Assembly: GCF_004361815.1 (NCBI RefSeq)
Contig: NZ_SNWA01000001.1
Location: forward strand, 868,001 to 932,000
Source of the DNA: Paraburkholderia sp. BL10I2N1
Lineage (GTDB): Bacteria; Pseudomonadota; Gammaproteobacteria; Burkholderiales; Burkholderiaceae
Direction of reading: 5' to 3'
Length of the DNA: 64,000 nt
How positions within the stretch are numbered: position 1 is the stretch's first letter; each line of letters begins with the position of its first letter. A program made the position numbers and the translations under genes. Below, in pieces: positions 31,282 through 42,972 of this stretch. Below the pieces are notes generated by a model, which saw nothing but the letters and a program-made list of their open reading frames with translations, ran no database searches and had not been told where the DNA came from.

Positions 31282-31389
31282 ATTGGCTCCTGATTCTTCA
31301 ACAAGCGCAGGATGCTGTCGCTCGACGCGCCGGCCTCCTGCACACTTCCGTCTGCTATTGCGTGGTGGCGCCTGGTTCTGCCGCCAGCA

Positions 31390-34137
<2,748 letters not shown>

Positions 34138-34242
34138 TTACCCCGCCTGGCGGCAGGCGTTACGCGCGGACCACCGCCATGACGACCGGCCGCGGCTCCG
34201 GCTGTTGGCAGGCTGCGGCATCGGCTTAGCCGTCCTCAAACC

Positions 34243-34686
34243 TTACGGATGACCTGCTGCGGCCGGTGAGGCAGCCGGCGGATCCGTCACGAAACCGATC
34301 CGCTCCAGCCCTGCCTGTTGCGCCGCGCCCATCACCTGGGCAATTACCTCGTAGCGCGTCGAGCGCTCGGCGCGCAGATGGATCTCGGGCGGGTCGGCGC
34401 GCTTGCCTGCCTCGGAAAACCTGGCGCGCATCTGGTCGAGGGTGATGGGTTTGGTGTCCCAGTACAGTTTGCCGGCAGCGTCGATCGACAGCGAAATGGT
34501 TTGCGGTGTCGGTCGCGCGGGGGCCGAGGCGACCTTCGGCAGATCCAGCCGGATCGCGTGCGTCAACAGCGGCGCGGTAATGATGAAGATGACGAGCAGC
34601 ACGAGCATCACGTCGATCAGCGGCGTCATGTTGATGTCTGCCATCGGCGGGGCAGTCTGCTTCTTTTCGAGTCCGCCGAATGCCAT
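34243..34686 (-). CDS. exbD: Biopolymer transporter ExbD
   Basis: Proton-channel component energising TonB-dependent uptake. The 147-residue protein has one N-terminal membrane span (about 22-42) carrying the conserved proton-path aspartate at residue 25 (NMTPLIDVMLVLLVIF) and a periplasmic domain. It follows exbB by 32 bases. TolR is the close alternative, but no tol genes are near. Confidence 0.9.
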   Translation of the reverse strand: MAFGGLEKKQTAPPMADINMTPLIDVMLVLLVIFIITAPLLTHAIRLDLPKVASAPARPTPQTISLSIDAAGKLYWDTKPITLDQMRARFSEAGKRADPPEIHLRAERSTRYEVIAQVMGAAQQAGLERIGFVTDPPAASPAAAGHP

Positions 34687-34718
34687 GTCGATCTCCGCGA
34701 AGGATGTCCCGGCGCCGC

Positions 34719-35384
34719 TCAACCGGCGGGGGCGCACACGTAGGCGTGCAGGTCGTGAGCGAAGCCGTCCAGTTCTTCGGAGAGCTGACGCACCATGCGT
34801 CCGAGCACGTTGTAGGCAAGCACCGCTGGAATGGCGACGACCAGACCGAAGGCCGTCATGATGAGCGCTTCGCCAACCGGCCCGGCGACGTTTTCGATCA
34901 TCGCCTGTCCGCTTGCCGCGATACTGCCGAGCGCGTGATAGATACCCCAGACGGTGCCGAGCAAGCCCACAAACGGCGCCGTGCTGCCCACCGATGCCAG
35001 CAGCACCTGCCCGAATTCGAGCCGCCGCTGCGACGCGCTCAGCGCCTGACGCAACGCGCGCAGCACGCGCTCACTGCGCTCGACACGCGCGAGCAGCGCG
35101 TTCGGCATGTCGGTTTCCGCGGCATGAAGCGCCGCCTCCGCCAGCGGCGCAAAGACGCGTTCGCGGTCGGCAAGACGCAACGCCACCACCCCGTCCGACA
35201 GCGTCTGCGCCTGCCAGAACAGCGCAACCGCGCGCGGCCCCTGGCGCTTCGCACGGCCTAGCATCCAGCCTTTCACGATCAGGAAGCACCAGCTCGCCAC
35301 CGACATCGCCAGCAACACCCACGCTACGCCATGCGTAATAGGGTCGCTCGTCTGCAGATAGTGGAGGATGCCGGTGGTCGCCAT
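34719..35384 (-). CDS. exbB: MotA/TolQ/ExbB proton channel protein
   Basis: A 221-residue inner-membrane protein with three spans; SVGSTAPFVGLLGTVWGIYHAL and EALIMTAFGLVVAIPAVLAYN are the two conserved channel helices. It works with ExbD to couple the proton motive force to TonB. Start MATTGILHYL at 35384. It follows dapB by 29 bases on the minus strand. No tonB gene is in the window. Confidence 0.9.
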   Translation of the reverse strand: MATTGILHYLQTSDPITHGVAWVLLAMSVASWCFLIVKGWMLGRAKRQGPRAVALFWQAQTLSDGVVALRLADRERVFAPLAEAALHAAETDMPNALLARVERSERVLRALRQALSASQRRLEFGQVLLASVGSTAPFVGLLGTVWGIYHALGSIAASGQAMIENVAGPVGEALIMTAFGLVVAIPAVLAYNVLGRMVRQLSEELDGFAHDLHAYVCAPAG

Positions 35385-35413
35385 CGAGCCTCGCCGTCGA
35401 AAGATGCGTGGGG

Positions 35414-36211
35414 TTACCGCAGGCCGAGCACGTCCTGCATATCGAAGAAACCAGTCGGGTGGCCTGCGAGGAAACGCACAGCACGCAGCGCGCCCTGCGC
35501 ATAAGAGAGCCGGCTCGCGGATTTGTGCGTGATCTCGATGCGCTCGCCGACGCCCGCAAATAGCACCGTATGATCGCCCACGATATCGCCGCCGCGAATC
35601 GCGGAAAAACCGATCGTCGACGGATCGCGCTCGCCGGTCACGCCTTCGCGGCCATACACGGCGCACTCATCGAGATTGCGCCCGAGCGCGTCGGCGATCA
35701 CTTCGCCCATCATCAGCGCCGTGCCGGACGGCGCGTCGACCTTGTGCCGGTGATGCGCCTCGATGATTTCGATGTCGTAACCGGTTGCAAAATGGCGTGC
35801 CGCGAATTCGAGCAGCTTCAGCGTGACGTTCACGCCGACGCTCATGTTTCCCGCGGCCATGATGGCGATTTTTTCGCCTGCGCCACGCAGTTGCGCCTTC
35901 TGCGCATTGTCGAAACCGGTGGTGCCGATCACGAGCTTCACGTTGTGGCGCAGCGCGGCTTCAAGATGCGCCATCGTGCCTTCGGGACGCGTGAAGTCGA
36001 TCAGATAGTCGGCTTCCGCGAAGACGGCTTCGATGTCGTCCATCAGTGCGACACCGGTCTCTTTGCCGAGAAACGCACCGGCATCCCGCCCCAGTTGCGG
36101 CGAACCTGCGCGGCAGAGCGCGCCGACGAGCGCCGCTTCAGGGTCGTTCAGGACGGTTTCGATGAGCATCCGGCCCATGCGGCCCGATGCTCCGGCAATA
36201 GCGATTTTCAT
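35414..36211 (-). CDS. dapB: 4-hydroxy-tetrahydrodipicolinate reductase
   Basis: NAD(P)H reductase of lysine/diaminopimelate synthesis. The 265-residue protein has the dinucleotide loop GASGRMGR (residues 7-14), the hinge GTTGFDN, and the catalytic [16 protein letters not shown] signature. The ORF is open upstream, but [13 protein letters not shown] is the universal start. Confidence 0.98.
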   Translation of the reverse strand: MKIAIAGASGRMGRMLIETVLNDPEAALVGALCRAGSPQLGRDAGAFLGKETGVALMDDIEAVFAEADYLIDFTRPEGTMAHLEAALRHNVKLVIGTTGFDNAQKAQLRGAGEKIAIMAAGNMSVGVNVTLKLLEFAARHFATGYDIEIIEAHHRHKVDAPSGTALMMGEVIADALGRNLDECAVYGREGVTGERDPSTIGFSAIRGGDIVGDHTVLFAGVGERIEITHKSASRLSYAQGALRAVRFLAGHPTGFFDMQDVLGLR

Positions 36212-36389
36212 GGGCAACTCACAGGCAACCGCACGCAACTGAGGCAACTCAGCCGACACACAGGCAACGCAGAAACAACTCCAGCGCGCGTCGAGGTCAA
36301 CGCGCGCCAACGCGCAAGAGTAGCGGGCCTGCCTGCGCACGCACTTCGCTCACTCCCGCGCGCGACCCAAAGAGAAACGGACAGCGGGT

Positions 36390-37217
36390 TTAGCCGCCTG
36401 TTCCCGTCGAGGCGCCAGTCGAAGTCTGCGACGGCTGCGACGCCGGGGCGTTGCTTTGCGGCCCGACTGGCCCAACCGGGTTCTCCGACGGACCGTTCGT
36501 CTCGGGCGGCGGCGGACGCCTGAACTGGAACTGCGGCTGACCTGGCGCGTTGGTGTTCGGCGGCAAGCCTGCCGACGGCGGCCTGTTGGCGCGCACCGCC
36601 GGCGTCGCATTGCGAGACGGCGTCTGCACGGCCTCGGTTGCGCGGTTCGCGGCCTGAGCGGCCTGCGCATTCGGATCCGTCGACGGCGCCGCAGCCGCGG
36701 CCGCATCGGCTGACGGCGAACGCGCCGTATCGGTCGCAGCCGCCGCCTCCGCGGGCGCGGAAGCAGCTGCAACCGGCGCGCTGGCGCCGCTCGCCGCGAC
36801 TGCCGTAGCAGCCCCTCTCCGGCCGGTTCTGTCACCGTCGATCTGGGCTAGCAATTCGAGGTTGGACGGCAAATCTTCGCCACCCGTCCAGCTCGCGACG
36901 CGGTCACTCTCGAAATGCACGATGAAGTCGCGCTGCTCCACGATCTGGCGTGAACCGCGCCGGAAATAGAAGATATAGTCCCAGCGATTGTCGTGGAACA
37001 GGTCCGTCAGCAACGGCGTGCCGAGCACCTGCTTCACTTCCGCACGCGACATGCCGACCTTCATCTGTGCGGCCATTTCTGCCGAGACGAAGTTGCCCTG
37101 CACGACAGTAATCCGATACGGCGTAATGCTCTGGGCAATACGTTGCGTCAGGCTGTCGTAAGTGGAACATCCAGCAAGAACCGCAACAGCCGCAGCAGCG
37201 ATCAAGGTACCCCGCAT
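36390..37217 (-). CDS. bamE: Outer membrane assembly factor BamE with long C-terminal tail
   Basis: Lipoprotein of the BAM complex that inserts outer-membrane beta-barrels. Lipobox LAGC with Cys17, then the SmpA/OmlA fold to about residue 128 (VGMSRAEVKQVLGTPLLTD). Residues about 129-275 are an alanine/proline/asparagine-rich low-complexity tail absent from the ~110-residue E. coli protein. Start MRGTL (37217) has a GGGGGAG site; an in-frame ATG at 37256 lacks one. Divergent from fur, as in many proteobacteria. Confidence 0.93.
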   Translation of the reverse strand: MRGTLIAAAAVAVLAGCSTYDSLTQRIAQSITPYRITVVQGNFVSAEMAAQMKVGMSRAEVKQVLGTPLLTDLFHDNRWDYIFYFRRGSRQIVEQRDFIVHFESDRVASWTGGEDLPSNLELLAQIDGDRTGRRGAATAVAASGASAPVAAASAPAEAAAATDTARSPSADAAAAAAPSTDPNAQAAQAANRATEAVQTPSRNATPAVRANRPPSAGLPPNTNAPGQPQFQFRRPPPPETNGPSENPVGPVGPQSNAPASQPSQTSTGASTGTGG

Positions 37218-37374
37218 GCGGCTCCCCCGGTAGATCAATTGAGATTTTGAAATCATTTCACTCACCGTGCGGGCTTGCTGACAAGCCGCGCGAATTTCGT
37301 TCCATCGAAGATGACCTGAACAGCAATTCACATTACTATTAGAACCCTGCATTGTACTCTAGGGATCCCTTGTC

Positions 37375-37803
37375 ATGACCAATCCAACCGATCTCAAGAA
37401 CATCGGGCTCAAGGCGACCCTTCCGCGCCTCAAAATCCTCGAAATTTTCCAGCATAGCGCGGTCCGCCATCTGACAGCAGAAGATGTGTACCGCAGTCTG
37501 CTGCACGAGGAACTCGATATCGGTCTCGCCACGGTGTATCGCGTGCTCACGCAGTTCGAGCAGGCGGGGCTCCTGTCGCGTAGTAATTTCGAATCCGGCA
37601 AAGCCGTTTTCGAGCTGAACGAAGGAACCCACCACGACCACCTGGTGTGCCTCGACTGCGGGCTCGTCGAAGAGTTTTTCGACCCCGAAATCGAAAGCCG
37701 CCAGCAGTCGATCGCGAAAGAACGCGGCTTCAAGCTGCAGGAACACGCGCTCGCACTGTACGGTGCCTGCACCAAGGAAAACTGTCCCCATCGCAAGCAC
37801 TGA
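37375..37803 (+). CDS. fur: Ferric uptake regulator Fur
   Basis: Iron-sensing repressor, 142 residues. N-terminal winged helix ([15 protein letters not shown]), the metal site [11 protein letters not shown] and the C-terminal [11 protein letters not shown]. It controls siderophore and iron-uptake genes, plausibly including TonB-energising exbBD nearby, but I see no clear Fur box in the bamE-fur intergenic region. Confidence 0.98.
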   Translation: MTNPTDLKNIGLKATLPRLKILEIFQHSAVRHLTAEDVYRSLLHEELDIGLATVYRVLTQFEQAGLLSRSNFESGKAVFELNEGTHHDHLVCLDCGLVEEFFDPEIESRQQSIAKERGFKLQEHALALYGACTKENCPHRKH

Positions 37804-37854
37804 GCGGACGGCAGTTCGCGGAAGAGCGCTTTCCAGCTCGCGCACATCGACAAC

Positions 37855-37893
37855 AAAAAGACCCGGTCAGCGGAAGCTGACCGGGTCTTTTTA
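37855..37893 (+). terminator. Strong terminator between fur and allA
   Basis: 17-bp perfect stem ending GACCCGGTCAGC/GCTGACCGGGTC with a GGAA tetraloop and T5; the A5 on the other side makes it bidirectional. Confidence 0.92.
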
Positions 37894-37911
37894 CATCGTG
37901 CGATCTGACGG

Positions 37912-38430
37912 TCAAGGCGTCGTGATTTCCGCGACCAGGCCTGACGATTCCAGCCGCCACGGCTCCTGCAAGGCCACTTCATCGCAATTCGGCTGTTCGC
38001 CGCCGCGGTCGATCACCACGAAATCGCTTACCCGCTCGAGCGCGAGCAGCGGATGATGCCACACTCCCGCGGCGTAATTGACGCCCTGCCAGCCATCCGC
38101 CCGGAAGGCCCGCATGCGCGACGGATCGAACTCGCCCGCCGGCGCGACGACGACCAGGTAGCGCACGCCGGCAAGCGGCAGAAACGCCTGGCTGCCGAGC
38201 GGATGACGCTCCATCATCGCGATCTCCAGCGGCAGACTACGCGGCTGAGCGCGAAATACGTTGACGAGCGGCCGGCCGCCGTCGCTGCACACGTCGATCG
38301 TGGCAAGGTCGTGAAAGCGCACGGTCGTGCCGCCATTGATCGGAAAATGGCGTGCGCCTTCCAGTTCGATCACATCGCCGAAAGGCGCGAAGGCCTCGCG
38401 CGTCAGCCGTTCCATCTTCAGTGTTTTCAT
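37912..38430 (-). CDS. allA: Ureidoglycolate lyase
   Basis: Splits ureidoglycolate into glyoxylate and urea, the last step of allantoin use. The 172-residue cupin-fold protein starts [20 protein letters not shown] and has the family's [20 protein letters not shown] block. It follows alc by 13 bases, so both steps are co-transcribed. Confidence 0.95.
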   Translation of the reverse strand: MKTLKMERLTREAFAPFGDVIELEGARHFPINGGTTVRFHDLATIDVCSDGGRPLVNVFRAQPRSLPLEIAMMERHPLGSQAFLPLAGVRYLVVVAPAGEFDPSRMRAFRADGWQGVNYAAGVWHHPLLALERVSDFVVIDRGGEQPNCDEVALQEPWRLESSGLVAEITTP

Positions 38431-38443
38431 GGCGGCGGCTCCG

Positions 38444-39454
38444 TTACTCGGTCTCGCCCCACAGACGCAGACGCGACACGCCGCCGTCCGGGTAGATATT
38501 GAATCGCACGTGCGTCACAGGCCCGAGGGACGCCAGCTGCTCGCTGAACGTGTGCACGTGATCCATTTTGAGGGACTGTTCGGGCATCAGCACGGGCCAG
38601 AACATCGCCTGCGTGACGAGCGATTCGTCCGTGCCGCCCACAACGGATGCCGCCTGCAGCGAACAGCGATCCGGGAAATTGCCCTTGAAGTGCGCCGTAT
38701 CGACTTCGACCTTGCGGATCGTGCCCGGCCGGGCAAGCGCGATGATGGCCCAGTCGTTGCCCGGCTCGCGACGACGCCGCGTTTCCCAGCCGTCGCCCAT
38801 ATTCACGCCGCGACCCGGCATCAGTATCTGCGAGGCCGGCCCGAAATGCTGGTTGTTCGCGGTGACGAGATACGCGCCGTTTTCAATCGCTGCAAGATCG
38901 ATCAGCTCGCCACGTGCAAGGCTGGTCCAGTCGCGCTTCGGTTGACCGTACACCCGCAGGCGGGCGAGGCCGCCGTCCGGATACAGGTTCACGCGCAGAT
39001 GCGTAAAGGCGCGCGCGTCGTCGACCTCGACGTAATGGTGCTGGTTGCCTTGCAGCGTCGTGGCGGGTACGAGTGTCTGCCAGACTGCGTTGTCCGGCGG
39101 CAAATCGCTTTCGGCGTAGCACGCTTCGATCGACGCGGCGGGAGGGAAATTGCCGGTGAAGTGGCTCGTATCCAGATCGACCCCATGCACGACGCCCGGG
39201 CGGGCGAGCCGGATCACACAGGAGTCGTGGCCGGTCGTGCGCTTGCGGCGGGTTTCCCAACCGTCCATCCATTTACCGTGGTCATCGTACTTGCCGGGGA
39301 TGAACACCGCCGGCTGAGGGTCGAGCATGCGTTCCTTGGGTGCGAAGAATTCGTCGCTGGCGAAGAGCGCTTTCGCGCCCAGACGCGGATCGGCGAGATT
39401 CATATAGCGGCGCGTGAAGGCGGGAGCGTTGGGGTCGAGGATCGGATTAGCCAT
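38444..39454 (-). CDS. alc: Allantoicase
   Basis: Hydrolyses allantoate to ureidoglycolate and urea. The 336-residue protein is an internal duplication of a jelly-roll domain: two copies of DGWETRR (around [12 protein letters not shown] and [12 protein letters not shown]) and two D.ARAF/VHTF-type halves. Upstream purine steps (allantoinase, uricase) are not in the window. Confidence 0.95.
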   Translation of the reverse strand: MANPILDPNAPAFTRRYMNLADPRLGAKALFASDEFFAPKERMLDPQPAVFIPGKYDDHGKWMDGWETRRKRTTGHDSCVIRLARPGVVHGVDLDTSHFTGNFPPAASIEACYAESDLPPDNAVWQTLVPATTLQGNQHHYVEVDDARAFTHLRVNLYPDGGLARLRVYGQPKRDWTSLARGELIDLAAIENGAYLVTANNQHFGPASQILMPGRGVNMGDGWETRRRREPGNDWAIIALARPGTIRKVEVDTAHFKGNFPDRCSLQAASVVGGTDESLVTQAMFWPVLMPEQSLKMDHVHTFSEQLASLGPVTHVRFNIYPDGGVSRLRLWGETE

Positions 39455-39540
39455 GATGTGGGTCTGTCGGGGTCGGTAGGGTCGGTGAAGGCGGCGGGCG
39501 TTGCCGCCCGCCTGAGAATGCGTCGGTCAGGGTTTCGTCG

Positions 39541-40869
39541 TCAGATTGCGTGAGCGTGCTCGCCTGCGACCTCCGGTCCGGCTTTCTCATCGCCGGCCGG
39601 GACGTAGCGCAGTTCGGCATCCTGATTCAGCACGCGACGGGCGCGCACCTTGTCGATATCGTTTTCCCACACGGCGACTACCACCGTCGCCACGCAGTTG
39701 CCGATCAGGTTGGTCAATGCCCGCGCGATGCCGACGAACCAGTCGACCGGCAGGATCAACACGAGCCCGAGCACCGGAATCGCCGGAATCGCGGAAAGGG
39801 TCGCGGCGAGAATCACGATCGCGGAACCGGGAATACCGTGCGCGCCCTTCGACGTCACCAGCGACACCAGCACAACCACGATCAGATCATGCATCGACAG
39901 CGGTGTATTCGTGGCCTGCGCGATGAAGATCACAGCGAGCGTCAGGTAGATCGAGAAACCGTCGAGGTTGAACGAGTAGCCCGTCGGAATCACGAGGCCG
40001 ACGGTCGAATCCTTCACACCCATCCATTCGAGCTTGCGCATGATCTGGGGCAGCACGGCGTCCGACGATGCCGTGCCAAGCACGATCGACAGCTCTTCGC
40101 GCAGGTAGCGGATCAGCTTGAACACATTGAAACCGGCCAGACGCATCACCACGCCAAGCACCACCGCGACGAACACGATGCAGCTTGCGTAGAACACGAG
40201 CACCAGCATGCCGAGTTGCTTGAGCGACTCCACGCCGTACGTGCCCGTCGTGAAGGCGATCGCGCCGAGCACCCCAAGCGGCGCGAGCTTGATGATGAAG
40301 CTCATCACGCGGAAGAACACCTGCGCCAGTTCGTCGATCAGGCTGCTTACCCGCTGCGCCTTCTCGCCGAGCAGCGACAGCGCCGAGCCGAACAGCACCG
40401 AAAACACCAGGATCTGCAGGATGTCGCCCTTGGCGAAGGCGTCGATGGCCGTCTCGGGGATGATCTTCAGCAGAAACCCGGCCGTGTCCTTCAGGCTCTT
40501 CGCGTGTTCCGTGTAGGTCGAGAGCGACGCGGCATCGAGCGAATGAAGGTTGATGTTCATCCCGACACCCGGCTTCGTCAGGTACGCAAGCACGGCGCCG
40601 ATCACGAGCGCGATCGTCGTCATGATTTCGAAGTAGACCACCGCCTTCAGACCGACGCGCCCGACCTTCTTCAGGTCACCCGCGTGCGCCATTCCGCCAA
40701 CGACCACGCAGAACACGATAGGCCCGATCACCATCTTGATCAGCTTGAGAAAACCGTCGCCAAGCGGCCGCAGCGACTGGGCGAAATGGGGGAACAGCGC
40801 GCCGATCACAATGCCCGCTACGAGAGCGATCACCACCCGGCCAAACAGCGAATTGAAAAACTTCAACAC
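39541..40869 (-). CDS. dctA: C4-dicarboxylate:H+ symporter DctA
   Basis: Imports succinate, fumarate, malate and often orotate. The 442-residue DAACS-family transporter shows the family signatures MVIGPIVFCVVVGGMA, SSDAVLPQIMRKLE (serine-rich re-entrant loop), PTGYSFNLDGFSIYLTL and NLIGNCVATVVVA. Divergent from a GntR/FCD gene; a promoter (40932-40960) and operator (40905-40917) lie upstream. Glyoxylate from allantoin and C4 acids meet in central metabolism, but no direct link is shown. Confidence 0.96.
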   Translation of the reverse strand: MLKFFNSLFGRVVIALVAGIVIGALFPHFAQSLRPLGDGFLKLIKMVIGPIVFCVVVGGMAHAGDLKKVGRVGLKAVVYFEIMTTIALVIGAVLAYLTKPGVGMNINLHSLDAASLSTYTEHAKSLKDTAGFLLKIIPETAIDAFAKGDILQILVFSVLFGSALSLLGEKAQRVSSLIDELAQVFFRVMSFIIKLAPLGVLGAIAFTTGTYGVESLKQLGMLVLVFYASCIVFVAVVLGVVMRLAGFNVFKLIRYLREELSIVLGTASSDAVLPQIMRKLEWMGVKDSTVGLVIPTGYSFNLDGFSIYLTLAVIFIAQATNTPLSMHDLIVVVLVSLVTSKGAHGIPGSAIVILAATLSAIPAIPVLGLVLILPVDWFVGIARALTNLIGNCVATVVVAVWENDIDKVRARRVLNQDAELRYVPAGDEKAGPEVAGEHAHAI

Positions 40870-40904
40870 GGCTTTCTCCTGGTTCCTGGGTTCATCTGTT
40901 CATA

Positions 40905-40917
40905 CTGGTCCGACCAG
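40905..40917. promoter_or_regulatory. GntR/FCD-type operator at dctA
   Basis: Perfect palindrome CTGGTC-C-GACCAG, a match to the TGGT-N(2-3)-ACCA sites of FadR/PdhR-type regulators. It lies 8-20 bases downstream of the predicted dctA transcription start, a repressing position. Confidence 0.7.
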
Positions 40918-40931
40918 CACTGTTATGGCGA

Positions 40932-40960
40932 ATAGTAGGAAGCCGATATAGTGCAGTCAA
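40932..40960 (-). promoter_or_regulatory. Predicted dctA promoter
   Basis: Minus strand TTGACT (40955-40960), 17-base spacer, TACTAT (40932-40937). I see no sigma54 element, unlike rhizobial dctA. Confidence 0.7.
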
Positions 40961-41066
40961 GGACCGATTTGACGGGGTTTACCCGTTGCGCTAGTGGAGT
41001 CTTTCGACCCGCTTCCCGATGCTTTACAAGCATGCCGTGCAGCGACCGCGAACGCGGATTACAATG

Positions 41067-41079
41067 CCGGTCAGACCAC
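41067..41079. promoter_or_regulatory. GntR/FCD-type operator at the regulator gene
   Basis: CCGGTCAGACCAC, with the same GGTC-N-GACC core as the dctA site. It starts two bases after a TACAAT -10 element (41060-41065) on the plus strand, suggesting autoregulation. Confidence 0.6.
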
Positions 41080-41095
41080 GCCGATCAAAAGTAAG

Positions 41096-41788
41096 ATGAA
41101 AAACGTCCCGCACACTGTTACTGACGCCGCGATCGCCACGATTCGGGAACGGATCGAAGGCGGCGCCTATCCGGTCGGCAGTCTTCTTCCGGCGCAACGC
41201 CAGCTTTCCGAGGAACTGGAGATCAGCCGCGCGTCGCTACGGGAGGCGCTGTCGACGCTCGAAGCGCTCGGCCTGCTCACCATCCGGCCTGGCAAGGGCG
41301 TCTATGTGGAGAGCGCGCAGGCGTCGGCCGGCCATCCATGGCGGTTCGCCGATCAGTCGTCGCTACCGGATACCTATCAGATGCGCTTCGCGCTGGAGGG
41401 CTTCGTCGCAAGGATGGCAGCGCTTGCGATCAGCGACAGCGACATCGACTGGTTCGAGGACAACATCGCTGCGTTGCACGGCGCGCTGGTTGCGGCTGAA
41501 CTCGACGAAGCCGCGCAGCTCGACTTCGATTTCCATATGCGGATTGTCAGCATCGCCGGCAACGCAGCGATCGAATCGATCCTGCGCAGCAGCGCCGACA
41601 TCATGAAAGAAAGCCAGCGAATGCCGTTCTACAGGCGCGAGCTTGTTCTGACCACCTGGCACGAGCACCGGGCGATTCTCGATGCGCTGAAGGCGCGCAA
41701 CCCCGAGGCAGCCGGCAAGGCCATCGAAACGCATATCTCGAACGCCGCGCAGCGCGCAGGTGTGTACTTTCCGACGCCGCGGTCGTAG
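41096..41788 (+). CDS. GntR family (FCD) transcriptional regulator
   Basis: A 230-residue FadR-subfamily regulator: N-terminal winged HTH (QRQLSEELEISRASLREALSTLEALGLL) and a C-terminal FCD ligand domain with the metal-binding pattern D..FH (LDFDFHMRIVSIAGN) and TWHEHRAILDAL. Likely controls dctA and itself through two matching operators; a C4-dicarboxylate, glycolate or glyoxylate-type acid is a plausible ligand. ATG 41096 was chosen because the operator and -10 element lie upstream of it, inside the longer ORF. Confidence 0.87.
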   Translation: MKNVPHTVTDAAIATIRERIEGGAYPVGSLLPAQRQLSEELEISRASLREALSTLEALGLLTIRPGKGVYVESAQASAGHPWRFADQSSLPDTYQMRFALEGFVARMAALAISDSDIDWFEDNIAALHGALVAAELDEAAQLDFDFHMRIVSIAGNAAIESILRSSADIMKESQRMPFYRRELVLTTWHEHRAILDALKARNPEAAGKAIETHISNAAQRAGVYFPTPRS

Positions 41789-41813
41789 AGATTGAACCGC
41801 CAGGACGTTGCAT

Positions 41814-41839
41814 AAAAAAAGCGGCCCGCAGGCCGCTTT
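41814..41839 (-). terminator. Terminator after gapA
   Basis: Stem AAAGCGGCC/GGCCGCTTT with a CGCA loop; seven As become the U-tract for the minus-strand gapA transcript. The plus-strand T-run is short. Confidence 0.85.
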
Positions 41840-41865
41840 CTGTTCAGCGTAAACGCGTCGATGAC

Positions 41866-42876
41866 TTATTTCGCGTTGGCGAGTGCCACTGCCGTATCCA
41901 GCATGCGGTTCGAGAAACCCCACTCGTTGTCGTACCAGCTCGACACCTTCACGAGACGGCCCGACACCTTCGTCAGCGTTGCATCGAACGTCGACGAAGC
42001 CGGGTTGTGGTTGAAGTCGATCGAAACCAGTGGCGCCGTGTTGTAGCCGAGAATGCCCTTCAGCGCGCCTTCCGATGCTTCCTTCATGATCGCGTTCACT
42101 TCGTCCACCGTGGTGTCGCGCTTCGCGATGAACGACAGGTCGACGATCGACACGTTGATCGTCGGGACGCGAATCGCGTAACCGTCCAGCTTGCCGTTCA
42201 GTTCCGGCAACACGAGGCCGACAGCCGATGCTGCACCCGTCTTCGTGGGGATCTGGCTGTGCGTGGCGGAGCGCGCGCGACGCAGGTCTTCGTGGTACAC
42301 GTCGGTCAGAACCTGGTCGTTCGTGTAGGCGTGAATCGTCGTCATCAGGCCCGTTTCGAGGCCAATCTTGTCGTTCAGCGGTTTGACGAGCGGTGCAAGG
42401 CAGTTGGTCGTGCACGATGCGTTCGAGATGACCGTGTGCTCAGCCTTCAGCGCGTGATGGTTCACGCCGTAGACGATCGTTGCATCGACATCCTTGCCGC
42501 CCGGTGCCGAGATGATCACCTTCTTCGCGCCACCCTTGATGTGAGCGCTGGCTTTTTCCTTGGTCGTGAAAAAGCCCGTGCACTCCATCACGACGTCGAC
42601 GCCCAGCTCGCCCCACGGCAGTTCAGCCGGGTTGCGGTTTGCCAGCACGCGGATCTTGTCGCCGTTCACGACGAGGAAGTCGCCGTCCACCGACACTTCG
42701 CCCGGGAACTTGCCGTGCGCGGTGTCGTACTGCGTCAGGTGGGCATTCGTCCTGGCATCGCCGAGGTCGTTGATGGCGACGATTTCGATATCGTGCTTCT
42801 TGCCGTTTTCATAAAAGGCGCGCAGCGTATTGCGGCCGATCCGGCCGTAGCCGTTGATTGCGACGCGAATCGTCAT
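41866..42876 (-). CDS. gapA: Glyceraldehyde-3-phosphate dehydrogenase
   Basis: NAD-dependent enzyme of glycolysis, which also receives the glyceraldehyde-3-phosphate made by Eda and DgoA. The 336-residue protein has the NAD loop [10 protein letters not shown], the catalytic [13 protein letters not shown] and the C-terminal [13 protein letters not shown]. It follows tkt by 96 bases on the minus strand, likely one operon. I find no HexR site near it. Confidence 0.98.
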   Translation of the reverse strand: MTIRVAINGYGRIGRNTLRAFYENGKKHDIEIVAINDLGDARTNAHLTQYDTAHGKFPGEVSVDGDFLVVNGDKIRVLANRNPAELPWGELGVDVVMECTGFFTTKEKASAHIKGGAKKVIISAPGGKDVDATIVYGVNHHALKAEHTVISNASCTTNCLAPLVKPLNDKIGLETGLMTTIHAYTNDQVLTDVYHEDLRRARSATHSQIPTKTGAASAVGLVLPELNGKLDGYAIRVPTINVSIVDLSFIAKRDTTVDEVNAIMKEASEGALKGILGYNTAPLVSIDFNHNPASSTFDATLTKVSGRLVKVSSWYDNEWGFSNRMLDTAVALANAK

Positions 42877-42972
42877 TGTCTATCTCCTGATGGCTGAAAA
42901 AATACCTTGGGTTGGGTCGGGCGGGCGAATTCTGCCGGAGCGTGAGGCGCGTCCGGCAGAACCGGTTGCCGC

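Noticed and set aside
37218..37374. Fur box in the bamE-fur intergenic region
   Set aside because: AT-rich, but no stretch comes close to the GATAATGATAATCATTATC consensus.
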